From Euphorbia lathyris (Eukaryota > Streptophyta > Magnoliopsida > Malpighiales > Euphorbiaceae), in the NCBI RefSeq assembly GCF_963576675.1, contig NC_088917.1, positions 18,938,001-19,002,000 of the forward strand: a DNA stretch of 64,000 nt, in the 5' to 3' direction. The number at the start of each line of letters is the position of its first letter. The first letter of the stretch is position 1. A model generated the notes under the pieces. The model was not told the DNA's origin. It saw only the letters and a list, made by a program, of their open reading frames with translations, and did no database searches. Both the position numbers and the translations under genes were made by a program. Positions 1 through 11,149 of the stretch are shown here, piece by piece.

Positions 1-1225
1 TATATTTGTTTGCATTAAGCAAAGAAACAACTTTAAACTTTGTACGAATTATAAAGATGAAATAAATGTCGGAACCTCTAATTAATTGGCTTTGAACGCG
101 ACAAAACCCTTTCGGGATAGTTGCCCTTAATCAAATTAAAACTCTTTCGAGGTGATAATTTGCCTAAGTGTTCAACAAAGTTTCCTTGTAAAGATTTGAA
201 TTAAATACGTTTTAATGAAAACACCAGCATCAATCCACTTCGGCTCATTTACCAAAGTGCTGCATAAGAATCTATCGAATAGAACAGACTTTATTAGATG
301 AAATATAAATTGATACAAGTTTACAGAGAACATGGAGCATTGAATTCTTCGACGGCGTGCAAGTGAACGGGTTGTCAATCCTTTCCTTGGGTTTCGTTAG
401 AGTTTGTCAGGCTCAGGGGCGAATCCTCTACTCAATCTTCTCGCTGAATCTTCGTAATAGAGACTGGGTCGGTCTACTACCAAAATGAAAACTAAACTGG
501 AACAATGTCTAAACGCTATTGAATTTGTTATTAATTTGTAAACAATGTGTGTACATCATATTGCTTTTTACAGAATCTAAATCTAACTTCTGAATCACTT
601 GACTCGGAATTTCTGCATAAATTCTACACTAATTTCTTTCTTCTACACATATCACTATATCCTTATTTCATTATATCATTATTTTCTTCAACTCTCCATC
701 AACTCTTTATTTATAGATGTTGAAGAGTCTTGATTGAAGTGTCGTGTCCGTTGTGAAGGATTGTGTCCGCTGCGAAAGGACGTCTTTATCCACCCGAACG
801 ATCGCGTTTCGTTGAAAACGAAAGTGTGTAACTAGGCTTCTGAAATCTCCTGCTCGTACCGAGAATTATTAAATTCTCTACCGAGAATGGGGGAGCAACA
901 ATTTGGTCATCGGACGAAGGGAAAAAAGGCTGAAGGACGCGTGTCGCGACCATGAAAAGGGGGGGCCGCGGTCGCAGCACGGAGCGTTTTTCACTTTCTC
1001 GCTCTCGTTCGTGTCCTCGACTTGGAGTTATTAATTTTCGTCGTCTTTGACTCCTTTTGTAGGGCTTTTCTTCTATTTTTGAGCTCTTTTTACTCCTATT
1101 TGGATTTTACCAAATATTTATGTACCTTGCACGAAAGAAACATATTCGAAAGTAAAAGTATTCTAAATAGGTATGAATAGCATAAATTCGTAGCAATATT
1201 GATGTAATTATTGATGATATTTTAG
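1..1225. other. Unclassified non-coding region upstream of the MULE transposase exon
   Basis: I see no convincing coding sequence here. The stretch around 700-1030 is more GC-rich than its surroundings, and the region may be the end of an LTR or another repeat inserted at the MULE edge, but I found no second copy and no target duplication. The last bases (a tract ending in TTTTAG at 1225) look like a splice acceptor for the transposase exon that follows. The expected left terminal sequence of the large MULE (partner of the one ending at 30875) was not found, so it lies outside the window or is lost. Confidence 0.4.
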
Positions 1226-3437
1226 GTATATTTTGGGCTTAACAATGACAACGATGGTGGAAATGGTATCGATTATCAGAACTACAATAATGATGATTAT
1301 CTGAATAATGATAATCATGATCATTATGATGAGCATTATGATAATGATTATTGCTACGATAATGGTGACAATGTGGAGAATGAAGATATCACTCTGAATG
1401 AAATTCCTGTTAAAAGTGTTCATGAAACAGCTAAGCAATCTGCATGCGTCCAACGTATCCCATATGAGGATGGTGATGAAGATAGAATGAAAAGGATGAC
1501 TGATCCATTTCGATGGTGTCCAAAGCCATGTGATGCGCCCGTGAATATGATTGCACCTAAGCAATCAAACGGAGGGACTACTTTGAGGGTCAATGATATA
1601 TTTTCAAACAAAGTTGAATTGCAAGATTCACTTGGAAAATATGCAATTGAAAATTCGTTTGAATGGAAGGCTTACAAATCAAACAAGTCTTTGTTTGAGG
1701 TGAAATGTAAGGATGTGGACAAATGTAAATGGAGGGCTAGAGGGATCGTCATTCCAGGTTCCAATTTGTTCAGGCTTTCAAGAATGGATGGTATGGACAT
1801 GTACACTTGTGGGAGAGATCAGATATGTCCGCACCATAGGCAAGCGGGGAAACGTGTTGCAGGGATACTACTCCGAAATAGGTTTGATTTGGAAAATCGG
1901 GTGCATCGACCAAAGGATATTGTTTTTGATTTTGAACGAGATTTTTCTGTTAATCTCTCTTATATGCAAGCTTGGAGAGCAAGACACTGGGCATTGGAAG
2001 CGCAGAGTGGTTCACCGGAAGAATCGTTCATGTTGTTACCGGACTACTGTGAGATGTTGAAGAGTACAAATCCGGGAACCGTGACACATATAGAGACAGA
2101 TGATGGTGATCAATTTAAATTTTTCTTTATGGCTATGGGTGCTTCATTGAGAGGTTTTAAACAACATATTCGACCTGTCTTAGCCGTTGATGGAACTTTT
2201 CTAAAAGGTAAATATCTCGGTATATTATACATTGCAGTTGCCATTGATGGGAACAAAATGATCTTTCCTATTGCATTTGGTGTTGGCTCGAAAGAAAGTA
2301 ATGAATCATGGCTTTGGTTTATGAATAAATTGAAAGAGTGTCTGCACGATGTTGAAGATCTAGCCATTATATCAGATCGAAATCAGAGCATTATACATGC
2401 AGTTAATTTGGTTTTTCCTAATACTGTACATGGGGCATGCGCTTGTCACCTGCAACAAAATGTGAAGGCCAAATTTCGTGGAATTCGTAAGATAGATAAG
2501 GCGTTTTGGAAATGTGCAAAATCCTATCGGGTATCTGATTTTGAGGAAAACTTTGCGACACTTCGTTCACTACATTCTGGTGCTGCCGACTATTTACTGC
2601 AAGCTGGAAAAGAGAAATGGTCACGTGCATTCTTTTGTGGTCGTCGGTATAACATTATCACCACGAATGTTGCAGAATCATTCAACGCGTTAATGGTGAA
2701 GGCTAGACGTCTACCAATAACAATGTTGGTTGAGTTCATATGCATGACACTACAGAAATGGTTTTACGAGAGGCGTACAGAAGCAGGTTATAAAAGTGTC
2801 TTTTATTTTATTTTATTTTTATCATACATAACTATTTATGAGATTAATATGTTTCTGCAGAAGAACGTGTGGGGTATTTGGCCAAGTTGCCGGGAAAAAA
2901 GATGATAAAGCGTGTAGGGGCAGCAGTACGTTGTTCGTATTTCCCTGTGGATAATCACACCTTTCAAATCGGTGATCGGGTAAAGGGGGGACTTGTTGAT
3001 TTAAATGCAGGAACATGTACATGCATGAAATGGCAACTAGCACAATTTCCATGTGAACACGTATGCAAAGTTGCTTCCAAAATAGGATGGACAACGCCTA
3101 TAGGTGGGTGCATCGTTACTACACCAACGAGTCACTTAAGTTGGCATGGGGTGACTCGATATATCCACTTGGTCACCAATCGGAATGGAAAGTGAACGAG
3201 AATCCTATGAAGGTGCTTCCTCCTAAAAAGGAGGGGCGGTCTGCTAGTCGACCAAAAGGTCAGAAAAGAAGGCCATCCATGGGTGAAGATGTAATTCGCA
3301 CAAGGTGTAGCAGATGCGGGAGCATCGGTCATAATCGTTTGAATTGTCCATCCATGCTTCCAAACACTACACGGCTTCCTAGTGTAATCTCAAGTTCAGC
3401 AAGTTGTTCTAACACTACTACCTCAAAGCATTTATGA
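1226..3437 (+). pseudogene. MULE (MuDR-family) transposase, frameshifted
   Basis: Transposase of a Mutator-like DNA transposon. The exon opens after an acceptor-like TTTTAG with no ATG, so an upstream exon is expected. An Asn/Asp/Tyr-rich leader is followed by the MuDR N-terminal domain, then the MULE DDE core: VDGTF at about 2185, ISDR at about 2370 and an AESFN motif with the likely Glu at about 2675. A 74-bp GT-AG intron (2787-2860) joins the frames exactly. Next come a SWIM zinc finger (CTCMKW..PCEH, 3013-3060) and a CCHC knuckle (CSRCGSIGHNRLNC, about 3310-3350). Between these the reading frame slips by one base near 3090, best explained as a one-base deletion; the downstream frame is open to TGA at 3435. 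Core residues are present, so the copy is young but probably dead. A sequencing error at 3090 is the alternative. Confidence 0.88.
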
Positions 3438-3524
3438 CCGAGTTGATTAATATCATTTGTCCTTAACATTGTGCTTGTTTTAAGACTTTATGATTCTATG
3501 GGCAGCCAACTTTACCTTGTTTTT

Positions 3525-3825
3525 TCAGAAAATTCCTTTTTGAATATTACTTGTCGTATTTGAGCGCATTCCAATCAAATGCGACAAGGTTGTTTACAAA
3601 AATCGTCGCATTTGAGTGTTGAATGCGCTCAAATGCGGTTCAGAAAATTCCCTTTTTGAATATTACTTGTCGCATTTGAGCGCATTCCATTCAAATGCGA
3701 CAAGGTTAGCAACAAACCTCGTCGCATTTGAGTGTTGAATGCGCTCAAATGCGGTTCAGAAAATTCCTTTTTGAATATTACTTGTCGCATTTGAGCGCAT
3801 TCCATTCAAATGCGAAAAGGTTTTT
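3525..3825. repeat. 116-bp tandem repeat of palindromic GCGCATT/TGCGACA units (array 1)
   Basis: About 2.5 copies of a 116-bp unit (starts near 3550, 3666 and 3782). Each unit holds two imperfect stem-loops built on CTTGTCGCATTTGA and its reverse complement, separated by a GCGCATTCC loop. The array lies between the convergent 3' ends of the transposase and ULP1 genes. Related arrays occur at 5115-5282, 6500-6690, 30166-30430 and 50165-50330. Confidence 0.85.
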
Positions 3826-3899
3826 AAATGAGAACATAGAACACAATAGACTTACATAAATAAAACATAATATACAACAAAAAACATGCTATTACAATA

Positions 3900-5077
3900 T
3901 CATTTGAAATCTAGCAACCGTCCATGAAACAACTCAACTACAAGGCGCAAACGGAAGAAAGTGCCATCCGTAGAGTTGTATGGATATACATATGAGTCAT
4001 CATGTGGGAGATCATGTAATCCACTTAAGACTTGTGCGTTTATGCAAGTCCAAACACCACAGTCATTTGAGCCGGACATTTGTTGTGGCACCCCTGGAAC
4101 TCTACTCCAAGTGATCATCCGTCTCACATTTTCACGTCCATCTACAAAATAGCCGCTCAATTCCATGACTCTAACAATGACTTGTAAGGGTGTTTGGAGG
4201 AACGCATCCAAAGGTTGCTCCGACATGTTTGAGATAAGGTTGTCATATATGTGCAGGTGCATAGACCGCAACTCTAACACTCCTAGGATCCAGTGCTCTT
4301 GCTTGTAGTTGATCGGAATGAACACTCTTTTCACTGTGTGCCAAGGGCGAACAAAATTATCTGTATCACCTTTTACTCTTTGTACGAAATAGTCTTCACT
4401 ATCCCAGTTTGGCTCATTAAACCCCTTCACATACATGGCTTGGCCCATTAATCCAACAAAATCTGTATCAACTGTAGTCCATTCTGCATCCACCTTAGTT
4501 TGTACTGATTGTCGTCTCAGTAAATAGAACCAACCAGTGATATGCTGCAACAGTGATTATGTAAACCTTTAATACTATAGTAAAAGACACCTAATTACAA
4601 ATGAAAAGGGAATATTGGATAGATTAATGTTACCTCATTGCATATATACGTCCCAATGGCCCGAAGGGTATTGAAAAACTTTGCATCAAGCAGGTACATA
4701 TCTAAACCACCCAAACGTATTCCCTCAGTTGATTCAGGCCCGTTGAGCCACGCATCTAGCTCCTCTATCAAACATGCATCTATTCCGTGGCGCTGATCAT
4801 CAACATTACAAATAACTGGTCTTTCCTCAAACCCGCCAATGTATTGGCCACCATATAAGGCTAATGTATCGGTGTACTGTAATGGATCGGTGAACGGTGA
4901 ATTCAAATACTTGCTCATCTTAGGAACCCGTTTACCTTTTCCACCTGCTCTCCCTCTACCTCTAACTCTGCCTCCACCCCGGGTTGGAACTTTACCTCCT
5001 TGGGTTGGACCCTTATCTTCACCTTTCCCAGTCCCTCTACCCCTCATTGGACCTCTATCTTCTTTTATGGCAACCAC
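3900..5077 (-). pseudogene. ULP1 exons 5-6: peptidase C48 catalytic domain
   Basis: Exon 5 (5077-4634) opens with a Gly/Arg-rich stretch of RGRG/GGGRVRGRGR type and then the start of the protease fold (LGGLDMYLLD). A 89-bp intron separates it from exon 6 (4544-3900). Exon 6 carries a complete C48 set: His in NYKQEHWILGVLE (codon near 4295), Asp in HLHIYDNL (near 4243), the oxyanion-hole Gln in VPQQMSG and the nucleophile Cys in GSNDCGVWTC (codon 4061-4059). The stop at 3900-3902 follows LDFK. No stop or frameshift interrupts these two exons, so the catalytic half is intact even though upstream exons are broken. Confidence 0.85.
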
Positions 5078-5114
5078 CTACAAAAGGAAAAACATGGTAA
5101 TGAGCTTATCTCCT

Positions 5115-5282
5115 TGAAGCTTTCAGGTAATAGCCTGTCGCATTGGAGGTGAATGCGCTCCAATACGACAAGCATTCAGGTAATATCTTGTCGCATTCCA
5201 TTTGAATGCGCTCCAATGCGACAAGCTTTCAGGTAATAGCTTGTCGCATTTGAGCGCATTCCATAACAAAATGCGACCCATA
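5115..5282. repeat. Palindromic GCGCATT/TGCGACA array 2, in ULP1 intron 4
   Basis: Three units of the same palindromic repeat as array 1, each introduced by TCAGGTAATA and holding CTTGTCGCATT and AATGCGACAAG arms around GAATGCGCTC. It fills most of the intron between 5319 and 5077. Confidence 0.8.
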
Positions 5283-5318
5283 GATACGATTTCATGTATA
5301 AATTCAACCAACTTCTAC

Positions 5319-6465
5319 CTTTTGGACTTCTTGGACTTGTTGCAACTTTGGTGCAACCTCTTTTGGCACTTCATGGACAACCTCCCCTACTTGGGCAACT
5401 TCCTCAGGAACAGAATCATCAAGATGGACAACTTCATCGGGCACAGAATCATCTAATACGACAATAACCTCATCGCCCTCCTTTTGAACGTTTGCCTCCT
5501 TCTGAACATTTCCATCTTTACTTGACTCCTCCTGAACCATAACAGCTGCCTCTTGCTCCTTTCCATCTTTACTTGACTCCTCCTGAACCATAACAGCTGC
5601 CTCTTGCTCCTTTCCATCTTTACTTGACTCCTCCTGAACCATAACAGCTGCCTCTTGCTCCTTTCCATATTTACTTGGCTCCTCTTGGACCATGCCTACC
5701 TCCTCCCGAACAATACTGGTCTCAGCCTCCTCATTCTCTCGATTAGTATTGGGTCGACCCATCGCCTTTAAGTCTTTTATATCCCCCTCAATCAATGATA
5801 CTCGTTCCTCTAGGCTGCCCAACCTACTACCGACCTTGCTAAATTCTCCCTTGCACCACCTATGATGCCTATCAAGCACATCCGTCAGAACTTTCTGAAG
5901 TTGATTTATCTCGGTCGTTTGTGACCGTGATGCAATGATATATCTATCAACTTCATCATCCCCTTCCTCATCATCTTCAGTTCCCTCACCACCATCTTCA
6001 TCATCACCTCCCTCTTCAACATGTCCCTTCTCACCATCACCCTCCTCATCATCCCCCTCCTCCTCATCACCTTCCTCCTCCTCATCACCTTCCTCTTCCT
6101 CATCTTCAACCTTCTCCTTACCTTTCCTTATTTGGGCAAATATTGCATCTATATCAGCTTCCCGTCCTTCAACATGGTCCAGCAAATACGTGTACCAATC
6201 GAACTCTTTCTCTTCCTTCTCGACCACAAGACGCGCGTCTGGAGGATCAGCAACCTTACATTGCAAAAAAATAGCAATGTCTTGGTAAACAAATACAAAA
6301 TAAATTTAAACATACAAATCTCATTCCACTTACAGAAAACGTTTCTCTGACTGCTTTGTTTGAGGGGACTATTCTCTGGGTCCATCTCAGCAAACGTGGA
6401 AGTGGGTTGCCACTTCTCCTTGTGTAATATGCACGAGTCACATTCCATAACTCAAGAATCCAACT
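5319..6465 (-). pseudogene. ULP1 gene exons 3-4: linker and acidic repeat region
   Basis: Exon 3 (6465-6334, 44 codons, SWILELWN..RETFS) ends at a GTAAGT donor; after a 79-bp intron, exon 4 (6254-5319, 312 codons) begins with VADPPDARLV. Exon 4 holds a strongly acidic run (about 6140-5950, mostly Glu/Asp/Gly), a segment likely to form a coiled coil (SRLGSLEERVSLIEGDIK) and three to four near-identical copies of a 17-residue unit of VMVQEESSKDGKEQEAA type at about 5690-5505. Low complexity makes the antisense strand look open too; that is a shadow. The region is open throughout. Confidence 0.75.
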
Positions 6466-6499
6466 CTGCAAATAAGAGGTATCCCTTGATAAGAATTAT

Positions 6500-6690
6500 A
6501 ACCTTGTCGCATTCCATTTGAATGCGCTCGAATGCGACAAGGTTAGCAACCCAACCTTGTCGCATTCTATTTGAATGCGCTCAAATGTGACAAGGTTAGC
6601 AACCCGACCTTGTCACATTTGAGCGCATTCAATACTAAATGCGACACAGATGTAACTTTGGTGATCGCATTCGGGCGCATTCATACACCA
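6500..6690. repeat. Palindromic GCGCATT/TGCGACA array 3, in ULP1 intron 2
   Basis: At least three copies of the palindromic unit (ACCTTGTCGCATT ... AATGCGACAAGG arms). It lies in the intron between exon 2 (ends 6713) and exon 3 (starts 6465) and occupies most of it. Confidence 0.8.
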
Positions 6691-6712
6691 AACATATATA
6701 CACAAATCATAC

Positions 6713-7147
6713 CTGTAATACGTGTGCAAATCCGATAAGTTGATATGGAACACGTTTCCTATTTCCCGCTGCATTTGCCTCTAATTGCTTCAGTCTTTTG
6801 CTAATGGCCCAGTCCAAGAACCTATATGTCTCCTCCCAAGCCAACATCCCCTATGGAAACTCATTAAACAGTCTTGGATAATCTGCAAGATCCAAAACCC
6901 AATCCTTTGCATGCCTATCGTTAGCATTGTCCAGTACATTGCCATGCACAAAGTACAACATGGCAATCATCACAGGATCTTGGTTAAATCTGTCAGTCGC
7001 ATCCTTCTTCTTCCATTCTATACTTTGCAAAACTTCCAAGAAGTTAATTGTCGTTATTGTCTCGTATTGCTTGAAGTACTTATTTCGCAACCTATGCGGC
7101 ATCTCTAATTCATACATTCTTTCCATGAATTCTCCCATGTTTACCCC
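6713..7147 (-). pseudogene. ULP1 gene, distal part of exon 2 (DUF1985 C-terminal half)
   Basis: Reads GEFMERMYELEMP ... FLEVLQSIEW ... WVLDLADYPRLFNEFP, the second half of a DUF1985-type domain. A TAG at about 6849 interrupts it; the frame stays open behind it through FLDWAISKRLKQ to a CAG/GTATGA donor at 6713. Its 5' continuation lies about 20 kb away at 26994, because LTR element A is inserted at 7148. The five bases ACCCC (7143-7147) are the target duplication. Confidence 0.8.
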
Positions 7148-7840
7148 TGATAACTTGGGGAAAAATCCTTGATCGAAGCACTTCCCTGTGAGGCGTCATT
7201 GGGATCGGCCGGGGACACTCCGATGCCAAAGTCAGTAATATTTCTGAGAATAAACTGTAAGCACAAAAGTAGAGAATCAGTAAGTGTACCTTTGATCCTA
7301 GGAAGCTAGGGTATTTATATAGGTTTCTGTAACCTTCAGCATTAATGGGGAAGCAGGTGAAGAGTTGTGCCATTACTCATCTTTGATTGCTATCAATTCT
7401 CCATTAATCCCAGCATTTATCATTAAAACCCTCGGAGTTGAGGTATTCGAACAGTCAAGTCTTTATTCCCCTTTAATGGCTATTAATTGCCATTTAATTG
7501 TATTTATTCCCATTCATGGATGGTAATAAAGGCGCCTTTTGGTATTCTTGGATCCGTCAAGGCGTATGTACGCTCTCCTTGAGAACAATGGCGGGTCTCC
7601 ATTACTCGCTCTCATCGGGCGTATCTCGTTATGGTGTATCTCGCCATGGTCCACGTGGTGTGGCATAATGCTAGAAACTCCTTCCTTTTCCTCATTATTT
7701 GCATATTCACCCATGCATTAATTATCATTAATTCCACATTAATCATGCATAAATATCTCTTTTAGAAGAAATAATGGTTTGTCATTATCTCTATTAATTT
7801 TCCCTTATTCCTTATTCAAGAATAATTTGGGTTGTTATCA
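7148..7840 (-). repeat. LTR of element A (left; 3' LTR in element orientation)
   Basis: 693 bp, starting TGATAACTTGGGG and ending GGGTTGTTATCA. Its sequence recurs at 13481-13926 and continues at 26742-26993. Small open frames in it on either strand are not genes. Confidence 0.9.
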
Positions 7841-7858
7841 GAAGCCCCCCCTAATGGT
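7841..7858 (-). promoter_or_regulatory. Polypurine tract of element A
   Basis: Read on the minus strand this is a G-rich tract (TTAGGGGGGGCTTC) directly next to the LTR start. In LTR elements such a tract primes plus-strand synthesis; its position fixes A as minus-strand. Confidence 0.6.
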
Positions 7859-8289
7859 ATAAAAAGCTCTTTAGGGCTGTCTAAATGGTGTTTTATTTTT
7901 CTATCTTGGAGGAAAGTGGACCCGCCCTAGATGGGGGATCATATATGGAAATGATGCGCCTTTTGGGGCTTCCTTATACGGGATCTTATGAACAAGATCC
8001 GCCCTATGTGGGATCATATATGGATATGATGCACTTTTAGGGGCTTTTGCTTCCTTGTGGATAGGTGGCCAACCGTATCCATTGTTATCCTCTAGGGGCT
8101 TCTTGAGAGTTATATTTCCTTTAGAAAGGGAATAACCCGCCCTTTATGGGACCATTTGTTCCTATGACATAGGATTATGATTCGCCTTAGGGACTTCTTT
8201 TGTTCAGTTCTGCCATATTGAGGAGAATGACCCGCACTTAGGGATCAGTAAGAATGATCAGCCATTTAGGGACTTTTGTGCATTTTATG

Positions 8290-8850
8290 GAGGCGAGACT
8301 TTGTTATTTCTATGATGAAGATGAGGATTCATTACTTTGATGAAAACGAGACTTCATTGTTTGGATAAAGATGAGACTTCATTAATTGGATGAAGACGAG
8401 GCTTCATTGATTGGATGAAGACGAGGCTTCATGAATTGGATGAAGACGAGGCTTCATGAATTGGATGAAGACGATGCTTCATGAATTTGATGAAGACGAG
8501 GCTTCATTGTTTGGAGATGAAGACGAGGCTTCATTGTTTGGAGATGAAGACGAGGTTTCATTGTTTGGAGATGAAGACGAGGCTTCATTGTTTGGAGATG
8601 AAGATGAGGCTTCATTGTTTGGAGATGAAGACGAGGCTTCATTACTTGGAGATGAAGACGAGGCTTCATTACTTGGAGATGAAGACGAGGCTTCATTACT
8701 TGGAGATGAAGACGAGGCTTCATTACTTGGAGATGAAGACGAGGCTTTATTATTTTGATGATGAAGACGAGGCTTCATTATTTGGATGATGAAGACGAGG
8801 CTTCATTATTTGGAGATGAAGACGAGGCTTCATTAGTTGGATGAACCCTT
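8290..8850. repeat. 27-bp minisatellite in element A
   Basis: About 18-20 tandem copies of a unit of GGAGATGAAGACGAGGCTTCATTGTTT type (written here in parts: GGAGATGAAGACGAGG then CTTCATTGTTT), more variable at the left edge. The unit length is a multiple of three and contains few stops, so several frames on both strands appear open for 60-100 codons. These are by-products of the repeat and not supported as proteins. Confidence 0.9.
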
Positions 8851-8929
8851 TGCTTTCCAGAACTATTCTTACTAATGCATTATATCTTTTAGCAAGTAAT
8901 TTTCTAGAATCTGGTTTAGGATTTCTCTG

Positions 8930-9810
8930 ATTGTTTAGGGTAGGTGGCCAGTCGTACCCCAATGTGTGAACCTTTATGAAGGTTTAGAAGCTTTTATTCC
9001 TGGTGAGGAAGTTAAGCTGCCTTAGGCGATCGATTTGCTTCCTATCTTTGAGGTGAATCGATCCGCCACCAGGTCTTGAGACTCTTCTTTGGGAAGAGTA
9101 TTTGAGAGTGTAAAGTTCTCACGTCTGAGAAATGTTTTAACTCTGTCTCTGACGGCAATCAATTGTTTCCTATCTTTGAGGTAGATCGATCCGCCGCTGA
9201 GATTATTGTCCGATTGTTTGTAAAACTTAAGTACAATTGTTTTAATCCTTATGGTCGCCATTTACTTTTACGTTTGCGTAAGTAAATATATAAGTTTGTA
9301 GGATTTAATATGGAGTAGGTGGCCAGCCATACTCCGTTGTGTGAACCTTTATGAAGGTTTGAAGCTGTTCTATTCCTTCTAGAGGAAGTAAAGCTGCCTA
9401 GGGGATCAACTTGCTACCTATCTTTGAGGTGAAGCGATCCGCTCGTAGGACTTGTGAACCCTTCTTTGGGAAGGGAGTGAGAGAGTGTAAAGTCCTTGCG
9501 TCCAAGGAATGTTTTAACTCTTTCTCGAATGGTGATCATCTAAAGATGGATCCGCCCATGAGAGTGTTCTCCTATCTTTGAGGAGAAAGTTGAGGGTGTA
9601 ATGATCTCATGTTTGAGACGATTTTAACCCGCTTTTGATGGTGGTCAATCCTTTTCCTGTCTTTGAGGAGAGAGTTGAGCTCATTTGAAAGCTCTTGAGG
9701 GTCTGTGCTTCTTATCTTTATGGAAAGGGGATCCGCCCGTGATGGGATCAATTGTCCTATCTTTGAGGTAATTGATCCACCTGTGGAACTTTTCATTCGC
9801 CAGCCACTGG
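8930..9810. repeat. Degenerate ~370-bp tandem repeats with GATCCGCC motifs in element A
   Basis: Two long copies (about 8935-9300 and 9310-9560) and a shorter third piece share TAGGTGGCCAG, CCTATCTTTGAGGTGAA, GATCCGCC, CTTCTTTGGGAAG and TGTTTTAACTC blocks in the same order. A further TAGGTGGCCAACCGTATCC block occurs near 8062. No coding signal was found. Confidence 0.7.
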
Positions 9811-10104
9811 GCGTATATCAGCACTAAAAGCTAGGGAAATGAATATAAGAAGTATGGCGAGAAAGAATAAATTATAAAATATAGGATACTATAACAGTTT
9901 AATGCACATATAAGAATATGTAAAAATACTGATTTTTAGGCCCATGGTTCCGTCTTTTCTGAGCAACTAGAACCGCATCCTCAATGATGTTTAACTTATG
10001 AGTAATCACATCTGGGCTTACTCCTGTGGGGATCTCATTCTCCTATGTAAATACGCTTTCAGACTCAATGAGAACTTTTTTAACATCCTCTTTGATCTCA
10101 AGTT

Positions 10105-11036
10105 TTAATCCTTTGGCGATCCGCACCCGCTTTCCATCAGCAATAAGGAGTGTTTCTGTGTCGCCCAAAGCTGTAGTGACAAGTTAATATTTCTCACCTT
10201 CGTCCTCTTTGGATTGTTGGCGGATTGATAGTGACGCCGAGTATAAGTCTCTTTAGCCACCTTTTGGTTCCCGCTAATCATTACTCCTCCTTTGCTGGTG
10301 GGAATGTACATTGTCAGATGACGGATGGAAATTAGGGCTGCAACCTCTGGCCCTTGGTCTGGATAGTGTGACCCGTCACTCCAATGATGTCAACAATGGT
10401 TGTTTCTATTTGGATCGGATCAACCTTTAGTTTGGCGAATGCACCTTTGGTGATGACATTGCGAGAACTGCCCGTGTCTTTACTCGCTTTATTTTATCTC
10501 CCATCCTTGAATCTCCATTGTTACTACCAATGCATCTGCATGTGGAGAGATTACTGGACCTGTTTCTGCAAAAGGAGCAATGGAGGGATGTTTTATCCAG
10601 AGCGGATATTTTTGCTTTTTCCACGGGTGGCTGATACACTGGTCCATCTGCTATGACATTAATGACACTTTTGAATTTATTTTTGGGATCTGTCTTCTGC
10701 TTGTCATCTTGTTATTTGTTATTCTGGACAAAGCTATCTAGTTTGCCAGCTCCCAGCAAGCTTCAGTGTGGTGGCCAACCTGTAGTACGCTTTGGCGTTT
10801 CTTCCAACGGTTACATGCTCCCCTCCTTTGGGTTCGGGATATGTAATTTCCCGCTTATATTGATTCTTTTCTTTTATATTGTGGCAAGTTGGAAACTTTA
10901 ATCGTTTTTTCCGCCTCGTACCCCATGATCCGCACTGTGAATGGCGAATTCCTATTAACTGGATGGCGTATCTTTCTGAATTGTTCTCTTGTCTATCTAG
11001 AGCGGCATGTACTCGCCTTTCAATCTCATCATCCAT
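10105..11036 (-). pseudogene. Ty3-gypsy gag and protease remnant of element A
   Basis: Broken reading. 11036-10734 begins MDDEIERRVHAAL and contains SERYAIQL, as in the N-terminal part of gypsy gag, then jumps to a knuckle-like segment, suggesting an internal gag deletion. Near 10560-10340 another frame gives a retroviral-type aspartic protease with an intact KDTGSSRNVITKGAFAKL motif and DIIGVTGHTIQTKG. 10311-10105 reads IPTSKGGVMISGNQKVAKE, matching the linker between protease and reverse transcriptase in gypsy pol. Stops and frame changes separate the parts, so no protein is made. The proteins of intact relatives are far longer (over 1400 residues). Confidence 0.65.
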
Positions 11037-11149
11037 GTGTTCAATGTTGAATCATGATGGTGAAGCCGGCTCTTGATCTTGATCTCGATCATGTTGAGGT
11101 TATGCTTGGAGCTATGGTTTAACGCGGATGGATGTTGTCACAACCGTGG

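Noticed and set aside
1208..1564. Ile-rich minus-strand frame
   Set aside because: Antisense of the Asn/Asp/Tyr-rich start of the MULE transposase.
3525..3825. CRISPR-like array of repeats
   Set aside because: Units are palindromes in a eukaryotic transposon, with no unique spacers of constant length and no cas genes.
5906..6350. Ser/Pro-rich and other frames antisense or offset to the acidic exon
   Set aside because: Shadows of the Glu/Asp codon run in ULP1 exon 4, which has a consistent splice model.
8454..8789. Overlapping repeat proteins of about 100 residues on both strands
   Set aside because: They follow from a 27-bp tandem repeat without stops in several frames; no start context or family supports a gene.
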